From positions 124,001-188,000 of the forward strand of contig JARBJD010000061.1 in assembly GCA_033064195.1 (NCBI GenBank): 64,000 bases of DNA, in the 5' to 3' direction. Of the stretch, positions 55,612 through 64,000 are shown in pieces; within the stretch, counting starts at the first letter, position 1, and every line of letters begins with the position of its first letter. The notes beneath the pieces are model-generated. The model saw nothing but the letters and a program-made list of their open reading frames with translations, was not told the DNA's origin and ran no database searches. The translations under genes and the position numbers were made by a program. This DNA comes from Blattamonas nauphoetae. Lineage: Eukaryota; Preaxostyla; Oxymonadida.

Positions 55612-55639
55612 TTTACGTTTTGTTTCCGAACCATTCCTA

Positions 55640-56713
55640 ATGAGTGCAATTGACAAAAAAGCAGACGTCGGCTCAAGTCCAACACGGTCTAATTTGTCCT
55701 CCCCTCCGCTCCCATTTTCGATTGATTGCTCACCATTCCTGAATTGGAGCGAAACAAAACGAGAATCTGAAGACGAAAAGGCCGTTGTCTTTCAGTCTCT
55801 GATTGCCACGATAAAGCTACAGCACACCTTTGATGACACTTTGGAAGCGAAATCCGTGAATGTTCTGGAATTTGTGACTCCTTATGATAGCAAATCAGCC
55901 GATTCATTAATACGCTGCTTTGGGCGAACATTTGACGAATCTTTGACAGATTTTGTACAATCCATTGTGGAGCTCATTACTTCAGCCAGTCCGGTCATTA
56001 CCACAGCAGCAATGAAGATGCTCGACAGTGTGCTCGGTCACTGTTCAGCTTACATACATCTTCGCCTCGTCAAAGCTGATTTGATCCCTCAACTCATCCT
56101 AACTCTCAATCCACAGTCTCTTTCTTTTGCAGAAACTGACGATATCCACACTGGTCTCATGAGAATCATCTCCAATTCTCTCTGGCTCGCGACTCGGGGT
56201 GGCCTCGCTGAACTCATAATTGAATATTGGAATGAACAACAAGCTGTTCACGAGACGATTTTTAAGCAAGTTCTCGTTCCTTCGGAGAAGTATATTTGGC
56301 ATTTGTGCGTGAACCGCTTTTCGATCATCGAAGGAGAACAATCCGATGAATTTCTGACACTCCTCGCCAGAATCCCCCAAATATCTCCTTCTTATCAACC
56401 AACAATGGAAGTTGTACTTCATATGCCTGTCATTCTCACGATCCCAAGTTGTCTCACATTCTTCGAAAATGATTACACGATCTGGAGTTTTCTGGATGAA
56501 ATGGTCGATGTCCAGCGGGAACGGAACAAAAAAAGGGGAAACTTTGGACAGATGTGGAAGACAGTGCATCGAATGTTGAGAATAGAGGGCGTCGAAGATC
56601 TGATTGAACAAAAGCTGCTAAACGACAAAAATCCATCGTATGGTGGAGATATTGTTGCCAATTCGATCAAATGGAACAACCTGCTGGGCATGAATCTTCC
56701 GTCGCTTTGGTAG
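55640..56713 (+). CDS. ARM-A family protein, complete
   Basis: The ATG at 55640 (MSAIDKKADVGSSPTRSNLS) is chosen because it aligns with the starts of the genes at 20482 and 24938; the frame is open further upstream but that part is conserved non-coding flank. 357 aa, ending WNNLLGMNLPSLW. Core blocks: IDCSPFLNWSETKRES, VVFQSLIATIKLQ, AKSVNVLEFV, LRLVKADLIPQLILTLNPQS, NEQQAVHETIFKQVLVPSEK, CVNRFSIIEGEQS, FFENDYTIWSFLDEMVDVQR and RMLRIEGVEDLIEQKL. Close to the minus-strand genes at 19.4 and 23.4 kb, consistent with an inverted segmental duplication. Confidence 0.88.
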   Translation: MSAIDKKADVGSSPTRSNLSSPPLPFSIDCSPFLNWSETKRESEDEKAVVFQSLIATIKLQHTFDDTLEAKSVNVLEFVTPYDSKSADSLIRCFGRTFDESLTDFVQSIVELITSASPVITTAAMKMLDSVLGHCSAYIHLRLVKADLIPQLILTLNPQSLSFAETDDIHTGLMRIISNSLWLATRGGLAELIIEYWNEQQAVHETIFKQVLVPSEKYIWHLCVNRFSIIEGEQSDEFLTLLARIPQISPSYQPTMEVVLHMPVILTIPSCLTFFENDYTIWSFLDEMVDVQRERNKKRGNFGQMWKTVHRMLRIEGVEDLIEQKLLNDKNPSYGGDIVANSIKWNNLLGMNLPSLW

Positions 56714-57000
56714 AAACTGACGAGAGCCATCCATCCTCCCCGCCCTATTTCTGACTTCTTTTGGACACCAAACACAGTTTGTGCGTGATCTTTGTCGACT
56801 CTTACATCACCTCATTGTTTTACTTGCCGGAAGGATTGGGTTTCTCTCCCGCCAGTCTCCCTCGAAAGTCGGCACACCATCCTTCGCCGCCACTCTCTCC
56901 CAACTCCAAAATGAAAGGCAATTCGTGGATCAATTGATCAAGATGATTGGTTGGAGTTTGTGTTTGCGTTATTGTTTTAGTGATGGTACTCTCACATGGG
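56714..57000 (+). repeat. R1 3' flank repeat
   Basis: Follows the ARM-A stop codon. Contains the GTTTGTGCGTGATCTTTGTC and GATTGGGTTTCTCTCCCGCC landmarks and is collinear with 19408-19130 in reverse. Confidence 0.68.
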
Positions 57001-57690
57001 CTCTCTTGCTGATTCATTTCCATCAGAACAGAAGGGAAATCAGATCAGAACCGCCCGCGATCTCACACTCTCACTGCCCGCCCATCAAGACAATGCCATC
57101 TTCTTTGATTGGTGCCCACAGCTGTGCTTGCATAACGCATGTGATTCTTCTCTCCCGACGATCTCAAACAACGACAACACATCGCTTCTGGTTCCTCTTC
57201 ATGACACATCCATGCATTTCAAACACCACGTCGGCGTTGTCAACCATCCCTGCCCGTCTTGGAGCAACAGAAATCGCCGACAACGAGTTCGACCGAAGAC
57301 ACACTGTTTCAGACCACTTTCCACGCGAAGGACTTCGAAGGGACAACAACCGAAGGGAGTGCAGTCGACGACGAAGGAATGACTGGCTGATCCACTGCGT
57401 TTGATCTTCTTCTGCCTCATCCTCTCCCAGCTGCTCGTTCCATCCGCGCAGACTCAACCCATCTCCTCACATCGCTTGCCACAGTTCGTTTGAAATCAAC
57501 AAGATCGATGTAGTTCCAAGCGAGCTGTTTCGTCTCCCCACTCTGACCAGCCTGATCCGCTCACCGCACAAGTTGGCCTCCCTTCCAACTGGTCCGGCAG
57601 TGTCACCGAATTGTGGCTTCTCTGTTGGATTCTTGGATCAACTGAGCAATTCGATGATGTCTGAGAAAACGGAAACAGGGATGCATCGTC
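57001..57690 (+). pseudogene. Inverted copy of the LRR-bearing relic
   Basis: Corresponds to 18440-19130. Pieces include RTARDLTLSLPAHQDNAIFF, then DWCPQLCLHNACDSS, and THLLTSLATVRFEINKIDVV followed by PSELFRLPTLTSLIRSPHKL. The order matches the other copy, and breaks are present in both. Confidence 0.55.
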
Positions 57691-59640
57691 ATTCAATGCT
57701 CTGTCTTCTTGAGCTCCTCTAGCTCTGAACGGAATTTCAGGACTTCCTCGACGATTCGTCCGATCTCAGCTGAACATTCGTCGTGTGGACTTGTTGAGCG
57801 AACAGACGCATCTGCCAGAATTGACTGGGTCGGGGAGCTCGAGGCGGATCTTTGGCAAGCCATGAACAAGGCTGCCCTCTCATCGTCGTCTCCACCCTTC
57901 ATCCTCACAACTGAACGTGTGTGCCATCTCTCCAGCAATAAGACCATCAATGTTCCGACCATATGGTTGCTCTCCTTCGAATCTCTTATCTCTCTCCCCC
58001 TTTCTTTTTGTGAATAGGCGCCGATCAATTGTCTCCTCTCGACTTTGTCTCGGAAAGACTCAGCCAGTCGCTTCTTCGATTATTCACCAAGAGCTTTCCC
58101 CAAATTCGCCGCAGCGCTGCTCGACTGCGCCAGTAAACATGTGATGGCATTTCGAGTGGCTGGTGTGAAAGAAACTCCCCATTCACCCATCAGCTTCTCG
58201 CACACCAAAGCCTGCTCTCTCGCATCCTCTCCTCGTGTCTCCAATCGATCGTTAAACTTCTCTCAAACATCATCACCCATTGCGAGCTCCTTCCTCGCCC
58301 ACTCTTCGTCCAACCTCTCGGCTCTGAAACCACGCCATCTGCCAACGAACCACGACGAGATCTCTCTCTCGCATGTCAACAAGAGCTACCAAGTTCCTCT
58401 CAGTCTGTCAGACGCCAGCATTGCTCTGCGGAACATCAGTTTGGTGGTTGAGGTGAAATGGTCTTTCGAGGGAGACGAGGAGGAGCGAGTGATCTTGACG
58501 CAAGTGTCTGCTCCCGAACCGTCAGTACTCAACGAACAGCCACCCAAGACAGCAGAAGACGACGAGGAAGGGAATCTGTACGTCAAGAAGCGGAAAGTCA
58601 CCATCCTCACGCAGCCCCTCTCGACTTTCAAAGAAGAGACCGTCCCAGACACTCCACCGGAGCCACTCCCCGACGAAGAGAAGAAGGAAGAGAAGGCACA
58701 CGTTAAACTCGTCCGTCACTCTCACCTTTTCTATTCCACCGAAAGTGAAGAAGGCCATCCCGTTTCCGGCCGAATTGACAGTCACTTCACACATGACAGT
58801 CACCATCAAGTCCAACTTGTCCCTCATCATCCTCCCTCCAGAGTCCACTTCCACCATTCTACTTCTGTCGCAATGTAAGATGGTCGACATCTCGATCGTC
58901 GACGACTGAGATTCGGACGATGAAGAAGCGCGACATCCAACAATTTGTGTGGGAGAGCAGCGGTGCGTACGAGAGCGGAGGAAGGTGGATGGTGGACTTG
59001 AAGAAGGACGTGGATGCTTACGAAGCGGAAGAGAGGGAGGAAGAAGAGCGGCGGGCTCACGAACGAAAACAGCTGCTCGCTCGCCCAAGTTTTAACTTTG
59101 ACATGAAACGACAGGAACTGAGAGAGAGGAGAAGCGGAGAAAGAGACGGGAAGAAGAACAAGAGGCTCTGATGAAGCGGGCCAAGGAAATGGAGACCCTC
59201 TCCGAGACACCCTCCTCCTCTCAACTCGCAGCAGACGCGAAGCGATCGACTGACCCCTTGCCCGCTCATCAGAAGGTGCCCTCCAATTCTTCGATGGCTG
59301 CTCCGAAGCAGACCAACAACCCGCTCTTCGGGGCACACTACTCCGGAAAGACCAACCTCCTTCGACAACGAGGAGGCTGAGACAGAATCAGAGTCAGGAT
59401 CGACATCAAGTTCCACTTCACAGAGAGACGAAGCTGAGCCATCACAGACACTGCCGTCCGAGTCGAAATGGCTCTGCTCGGGGATTGTCCCGTCGACAGT
59501 CGCAGGCGCGGACGTACTCACAGTCTCCAAGTCTCATCCCCGAAGACTCTGTCAACGTCATCACCAACACTGGGCATTCGCCAGACCGGGTCGAACATCT
59601 CCCAGCCAGCTGGACAGGCACCCAGACAGGACAACCAGAG
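57691..59640 (+). pseudogene. Decayed gene with low-complexity and coiled-coil regions
   Basis: The frame 58045-58878 has real coding character in its second half: ISLVVEVKWSFEGDEEERVI, then LTQVSAPEPSVLNEQPPKTA and YVKKRKVTILTQPL. A following frame (58920-59171) reads MKKRDIQQFVWESSGAYESG, then a charged coiled coil AEEREEEERRAHERKQLLAR. The coil continues in a different frame (REEEQEALMKRAKEMETL), a clear frame break near 59.13 kb. A serine-rich tail follows to about 59.6 kb. On the minus strand at 57.7 kb a piece encoding EIGRIVEEVLKFRSELEELK belongs to another remnant. No named domain. Confidence 0.5.
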
Positions 59641-59667
59641 TGCAAACCTGAAGTCCAGCCGAATTAA

Positions 59668-59707
59668 AACGGGTTTATATACTGTTGACGGGTTTGTAGA
59701 GGGACTA
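59668..59707. mobile_element. Solitary right terminus of a DDE_1-type element
   Basis: The sequence AACGGGTTTATATACTGTTG, then ACGGGTTTGTAGAGGGACTA, parallels the right end of the elements at 24544 and 49122 (two gggttt units and a final ACTA), with several substitutions. No matching left end was found upstream, so this is probably a remnant of an old element whose left part is deleted or diverged. Confidence 0.55.
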
Positions 59708-60022
59708 TGATTAAGCTGATCATCATAACGTGCACTCAGTGTCTGGTTCCTCGTCTGAAGAATGTGTCATCTGATTGCTGAGGATATCTGCGGGAGATTA
59801 TTTGTGAAGACGAGATCAGGAGCGACGAGAAGCAGAGGTGGACTGAGAAAAGCTCGACGAAAGGACAACATGCCACACAGAAGCAGATTTGTTATCATTG
59901 ATGAATCATTTTATTATTCTGTTCGTCTTGAATGTATTTCAAAGAACAAATCGTGAATTGTGCACAAAGTTTGTTGAGAGTGACAGAATGATAAACAATG
60001 GGATGATCCTGATCACTTTTCC

Positions 60023-61090
60023 ATGAAAACTCAACCGATCACTTTGAATATATCCAACGATTCATGTTTGAATTATTCGCAAGAATCACCTTCAACTGTC
60101 AAGCTTGAAGAAGAACTTTTCCTCACTTTCGATGACAACTCAAAAATGTCGTTTGAGGATATGTCACAGATTTACAATTCACTTATCTCACTTGTGAAGG
60201 AGGAATATCCCTTTGACGATGTCCTTCAAGACAGGGCTGTCATTTTTTTGAGGAGGCTCGAACCGAAATGTGACAGACATTTTGCCAAGAGACTCGTGAC
60301 TGACCTCGTTCCCTCTCCAGCTGGATCGCCTTTTGGCTTTTTTGAAAGCATTCTCACTCTGTTGTCATCTCCCTACTCGACTGTATTTGCAGCAACGGTC
60401 TCATTCCTCAACCAGATAATCTGCGACTCGTCAACAGAAATTCACTTCTGTCTCATGAAGTCCGATATCATCCCCATTATCTTCGCGACTGTTCATTCTC
60501 ATACACTTCCAATATTAGGGAATGAAACGATGTTCAACAATCTCGTCTGGATCATCGACCGTTTCCTCGTCCTCGCATATCCATCACCTCTCACAAACCT
60601 TGGTATCACTGCTGAAGTCGACGCATTCAACCGTCGTGAAGGGATCCTTCAGAAGGTCGTGATCCCATCGTCTCAATTTGTAACATTTCTGATCTCAAAT
60701 CGATACATCATCGATGGAAAGTTGCTCCGCAATTTCATGTCTCTCTTGGACACACTCTTTCAAATAGGCCCATTTCATCGTCCACTATTGGAGTTTATTC
60801 TCGCATCTCCGATTGTGATTGCAGAATTGTCAATCCTCTCGTTCGTCGAAACAATTGGTCTCTTTTACGGGACTATCTTCCACATCAGCCAATCGCTGGT
60901 AGAATGGAAGAAACACGGCCACGAAACGGCACAATCTGGGAAACGGATTATAAAAGCTCTGTTTTCGGAAGCCTTCGAAGACACGCTCGAACAGATGATG
61001 AACAACAAAGACGGATATTATGAAAGGGATATCGTTGACAATTGTCACTCCATCTCACAATTGCTGGGATCGAATGTGGGAAGGCAGTGA
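60023..61090 (+). CDS. Divergent ARM-A-like protein (ARM-A2)
   Basis: Single exon, 355 aa from the ATG at 60023 (MKTQPITLNISNDSCLNYSQ). Length and block order match ARM-A though residues differ: YNSLISLVKEEYPFDDVLQD and RAVIFLRRLEP for the first helices; IHFCLMKSDIIPIIFATVHS for the LVKADLIPQL block; NRREGILQKVVIPSSQFVTF for EQQAVHETVLKQVLVPSEKY; ISNRYIIDGKLLRNFMSLLD for VNRFSIVDG; and ALFSEAFEDTLEQMMNN for the MLRMEGIEDVIEEKL end. It has no CTGACCCATAA motif upstream. It therefore represents a separate subfamily, with an unknown scaffold-type role. Confidence 0.82.
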   Translation: MKTQPITLNISNDSCLNYSQESPSTVKLEEELFLTFDDNSKMSFEDMSQIYNSLISLVKEEYPFDDVLQDRAVIFLRRLEPKCDRHFAKRLVTDLVPSPAGSPFGFFESILTLLSSPYSTVFAATVSFLNQIICDSSTEIHFCLMKSDIIPIIFATVHSHTLPILGNETMFNNLVWIIDRFLVLAYPSPLTNLGITAEVDAFNRREGILQKVVIPSSQFVTFLISNRYIIDGKLLRNFMSLLDTLFQIGPFHRPLLEFILASPIVIAELSILSFVETIGLFYGTIFHISQSLVEWKKHGHETAQSGKRIIKALFSEAFEDTLEQMMNNKDGYYERDIVDNCHSISQLLGSNVGRQ

Positions 61091-62133
61091 TAGCTGCATC
61101 TCAAATGACGCGTCGAAGCTGCCTCTTTCGAAAGACTCTAACTCATTTCTGCAAACTCTCCTCGGATGTTGGGAATGTGTTGATTGCTGGTGCATACGAA
61201 CAGATTCTAAGATCACCTCCAAGCGTCATGGAATGGTTTGTTATTCTGGGTTCGTCGTTTTCAACGCGGCTGTTTTTGACTGTCACATCGTCAACCGTCC
61301 TCTCTCCAAACCATTCCTTGCATCACAACACGATGCATTGTGACCGTATTATCTTTCCCAATCTCGACTTTTGGACCATCTCAAAACACCTCTCGTTTAT
61401 CTCGTCGAAGTGGGATGTCCCCCACATTACTGCCCTCCACCGCCATCCAAAATTGGTTTTTTGATCATCCCGCTCGATGAATATTCTCCAAATCCTTACT
61501 ATCGTTCGTGGAACCGAGCTACAAACAACCATCCAAAATCAAAGAATCCAATCGAGTTCAGACGAGTCTGTTGGTCAACACAAGGTTTTGTCTGCAAACA
61601 ACATCGTCAGGGACGGAACAACTTGTAGATCAACAGGTTGCGGTCGTTGTACAGCATGATCTTTTCACGAAGCGAAAAGGAAGATCATTAGATCCTTCAA
61701 ACACCGATCTGATGTCGATTTTGGGCAATACCCAAGTTGTACAGTCAATGACCGGAACAGAAGGAAAGGAGAAATCCACGAGGCGTTGTTCGGACGGCGC
61801 TTTTGGAAGGCTGAGTGATCACACGATTTCTGGCACTTTTGGACTGTGCATGCGTTGAATCGCTTCTCCTGACGATTGGGAACTCCGTCATGCCAACACT
61901 CCTCCAAACGAGCTCGCCTCTCAACACTGTCGTCACTCTCTTCAGATCGCCGTCCATTCCCCTCCAAACGACCGAATGGACTCCACAACTCCGCTGGCAC
62001 AATCGGAACTGGAATGGCCAGCCATCTCGTTCCTCTGTTGGATTGAGGGTGAGCTGTATCGCTCGTCGACTGAACCGACAAAACAAACTTCCACCACTCG
62101 ACTCAACTCTGTCGACACTCACTGGCGTCGTCG
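61091..62133 (+). pseudogene. Decayed gene remnant, inverted counterpart of 25.6-26.9 kb
   Basis: Directly after the ARM-A2 stop the plus strand shows SKLPLSKDSNSFLQTLLGCW, later ITRFLALLDCACVESLLLTI and GNSVMPTLLQTSSPL in other frames. The same pieces appear at 25.6-26.9 kb on the minus strand. A GTT/GGT microsatellite (encoding a run of valines and glycines) lies at about 62125-62160. Confidence 0.45.
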
Positions 62134-62289
62134 TTGTTGTTGTTGTTGTTGGTGGTGGTGTCGTTGGAGAGCATCAAGTTTGGGGGATGCAGGTGCCTGA
62201 AGAGGAAAAAGAACTCCTCCACCGACCTCGTGCTTGAACTGAACAACCGTGCACCCAGTGTCCCTTATAAAACAACACGCTTGTCATCA

Positions 62290-62796
62290 AACAGCCACCC
62301 ACAATCGCCTGTTGTTCAACTTCGTCTCGTGGAGTCAGATCTCATCCGCAATGTTGTAGCATCTCTTCAGCCTCACACACTGTCAATTTCTGGAAATGAA
62401 ACGATGTTTGACAATCTCGTCAGAATCATCAGAGATTTGCATCTTTCTCGCATCTCCAACTCGTCGCCCACCATTCGATCTCATCTTGTGGAATCAGATC
62501 TAATCGCCTCCTTCATAGCGACTGTCCACCCACAAACAATGTCAATTTCTGACAATACCGCCATAAACAACGAGCTGAGCATACTCGTCAGACATTGTGT
62601 CTATCTCGCATTTCCATGGTCTCTCACAAACCTTGGTATCACTACTCCAGTCGACCAGTACAACCATCGTGAAGCGATCCTTCAGAAGGTCGTGATCCCG
62701 TCGTCTCAATCTCTGACATTTGTGATCTCAAATCGGCACGTCCTCAATGAAGACTTCATCAATTCCTTCATGTCTCTTTTGGGCACATTCATTTGA
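62290..62796 (+). pseudogene. Truncated ARM-A2 fragment
   Basis: Contains VVQLRLVESDLIRNVVASLQ, then PHTLSISGNETMFDNLVRII, a partial second copy of the same block (RSHLVESDLIASFIATVHPQ), and NHREAILQKVVIPSSQSLTF with SNRHVLNEDFINSFMSLLGT. This is the middle of the ARM-A2 domain with an internal duplication of the LVESDLI block; N and C termini are absent. It ends abruptly next to the convergent gene at 62846. Confidence 0.65.
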
Positions 62797-62845
62797 CTGT
62801 CCATTCCATCGTTTACATGAAGTGTCATTGTCCAAAGCTGATGTA

Positions 62846-64000
62846 TCAATCCCAATCTGGTTCCTCACATATCTCCAAACGATCTGAAGAAGGATTGACT
62901 GCTGCATTCCACTCAGGAAGCTTTTGAAGATCATGATTGGCCATTTCAACAGCATCTGACAGTCCCTCCTCCTCCAACTCCCGAAGAACCAATGTTTGTT
63001 GCTCTGGAGTCGGGATAGAACCTTCAGGAAAAAGAACATTCTTGTAGATTGCTGTGAAAATCTCAAATCTTGTTCGTAAATGGTCATCAAGTGTCAGAGC
63101 ATGAACAATGGCAGCGACTCCACCCACATCCTTCCAAAACAACAAAGATGTCAGATTATGGCAGATAAAACCTGAGATCTCTTCCAAGAACAGTCTCAGT
63201 GTTCCACGCAGCTTCGAGTCTGTACGTCCGTGTGAGAGAAGAAGACGACGAAGATAGGCACGAAGGGAAGGAGTGTCAATCCGATTGAGGTTGGAGGATT
63301 CATCGTTGGAGAGATGATCATTCAGGAAAAGTGTGATTGAGAAATGGAAGCGATCATCTTCGAAATCCACTCCCAGAAAACCCTCACTGTCAACAAACTT
63401 GTTGAAACAGGCCAACAAGAGTGATGTGTCTTCGCTGTCGTCTTGGAAGCATCGGGAACACGTCACCAAGAATCTTGCGACGGCTTTCTTCGCTGGAACG
63501 GAATTGACGGTGATGAGTGGCTCAATAAGCGTGAGGAGATCAGCAAGTTGTGTTGAGGAGTCTGGAAAGACAAGGACAAGTGAGAAGAAGGATTCTCCAT
63601 GCCAAAGTGAGTCAAGAGCCACCAGAATCTGAATAACGGAAAGGAGAGCTTCATTTCGAGTTGGGGATGGTGGGATTTCAAGGAGAGAGCCAGCCCATGC
63701 TCCGATCTGTTGCAGAACTCTCATTGAGTTCAGGATCTTTGCTGCTTTTTTGTGTCTGTCTCCAAGAAAAGCTAGACATGAGAACGCAGATGTAACGAGC
63801 GTGCAATGGTTGGAAAGGGTCTTCACATTGTCATCACAAACATCAACAAGGAGTGTGTCGATGGCTTCCATCGATTCAGCCAGAAGAATCAACAATTGTC
63901 GCAAAAGTGTTTCGTCCTTCAACGTCCCATCTGATTTCACAGAGAACGGTGTTGTATCCGTCACAAGCCACTTCGGAAGAGGGAGGTCATAACTAAATCC
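62846..64000 (-). CDS. Helical-repeat protein, C-terminal part (runs off the window)
   Basis: The frame is open from 62846 to the right edge (about 384 codons visible), so the start is outside. Leucine-rich amphipathic helices dominate (VKTLSNHCTLVTSAFSCLAF, then GTLRLFLEEISGFICHNLTS). Near the C terminus VLRELEEEGLSDAVEMANHD carries the same E-E-G-x-x-D-A-x-E signature seen in ARM-A, ARM-B and the gene at 642-3858. No catalytic motif. Convergent with the truncated ARM-A2 fragment. Confidence 0.75.
   Translation of the reverse strand, partial: GFSYDLPLPKWLVTDTTPFSVKSDGTLKDETLLRQLLILLAESMEAIDTLLVDVCDDNVKTLSNHCTLVTSAFSCLAFLGDRHKKAAKILNSMRVLQQIGAWAGSLLEIPPSPTRNEALLSVIQILVALDSLWHGESFFSLVLVFPDSSTQLADLLTLIEPLITVNSVPAKKAVARFLVTCSRCFQDDSEDTSLLLACFNKFVDSEGFLGVDFEDDRFHFSITLFLNDHLSNDESSNLNRIDTPSLRAYLRRLLLSHGRTDSKLRGTLRLFLEEISGFICHNLTSLLFWKDVGGVAAIVHALTLDDHLRTRFEIFTAIYKNVLFPEGSIPTPEQQTLVLRELEEEGLSDAVEMANHDLQKLPEWNAAVNPSSDRLEICEEPDWD

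Noticed and set aside
55439-55639. N-terminal extension of the ARM-A protein ending at 56713
   Set aside because: The frame is open, but this stretch matches the conserved non-coding 5' flanks of the paralogues, has no ATG at its head, and would place the CTGACCCATAA motif inside the protein.
1-64000. CRISPR array, rRNA operon, retrovirus-like or other virus-like element
   Set aside because: No regularly spaced direct repeats, no rRNA-like conserved blocks, and no reverse transcriptase, integrase, capsid or packaging-type protein patterns were seen in any frame.

Overview
The window looks like nuclear DNA of a free-living-type protist with a compact, intron-bearing, protein-rich genome. The best match from memory is an oxymonad of the Blattamonas nauphoetae kind (Preaxostyla). 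The reasons are: stops TAA, TAG and TGA all end real frames; introns are very short (about 24 to 66 nt, mostly gtgtgt... to ...ttcag); and the repertoire is dominated by armadillo/HEAT-like helical-repeat proteins, SPRY-like proteins, and a receptor-like beta-helix pseudokinase. The ~357-residue armadillo-like family seen here in many copies is, to my recollection, a hallmark of that genome. No database search was possible, so the assignment is an inference.

Layout. 1-6.9 kb: the edge of one ~357-aa ARM gene (called ARM-A here), a large helical-repeat gene on the minus strand, and a five-intron gene (ARM-B) on the plus strand. 7.8-12.1 kb: beta-helix/pseudokinase receptor-like gene. 12.3-16.1 kb: another large helical-repeat protein and a SPRY-like gene. 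16.2-26.9 kb: tandem ARM-A genes on the minus strand, separated by decayed coding sequence (an LRR-bearing relic, a divergent ARM relic) and two TIR elements. 27-29.5 kb: a TIR element and a beta-helix relic. 30-37.3 kb: two large paralogues (ARM-C) tail to tail with a small lysine-rich gene between them. 37.6-39.4 kb: a hAT-like element with an 8-bp target duplication. 41-42.5 kb: a possible SH3/RRM-like/proline-rich/U-box-like protein. 42.7-46 kb: a second ARM-B copy and a second SPRY-like gene. 46-57.7 kb: ARM-A genes on the plus strand, mirroring the 17.5-25 kb block, one of them split by a 2-kb DDE_1 transposon. 57.7-64 kb: a decayed coiled-coil gene, two divergent ARM-A relatives and the edge of another helical-repeat gene.

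Main results. (1) Three DNA elements (47105-49122, 24069-24544, 20655-21628) begin TAGT and end ACTA and are flanked by 3-bp duplications (TCA, TTA, TCA). Two of them sit inside ARM-A genes, and removing the element plus one TSD copy aligns base for base with uninterrupted paralogues. The third has an uninterrupted counterpart elsewhere in the window. The largest encodes a DDE_1 (pogo/jerky-like) transposase, a class normally associated with a TA duplication. (2) Six ARM-A genes share the motif CTGACCCATAA, or a close variant, at an almost constant 29-40 nt before the start codon. (3) The ARM-A block at 17.5-25 kb is repeated in inverted orientation at 49-58 kb. (4) ARM-A, ARM-B and two larger helical-repeat proteins share a C-terminal signature of the form E-G-x-x-D-x-x-E, which suggests common descent.

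No rRNA, tRNA, CRISPR array or virus-like element was recognised.
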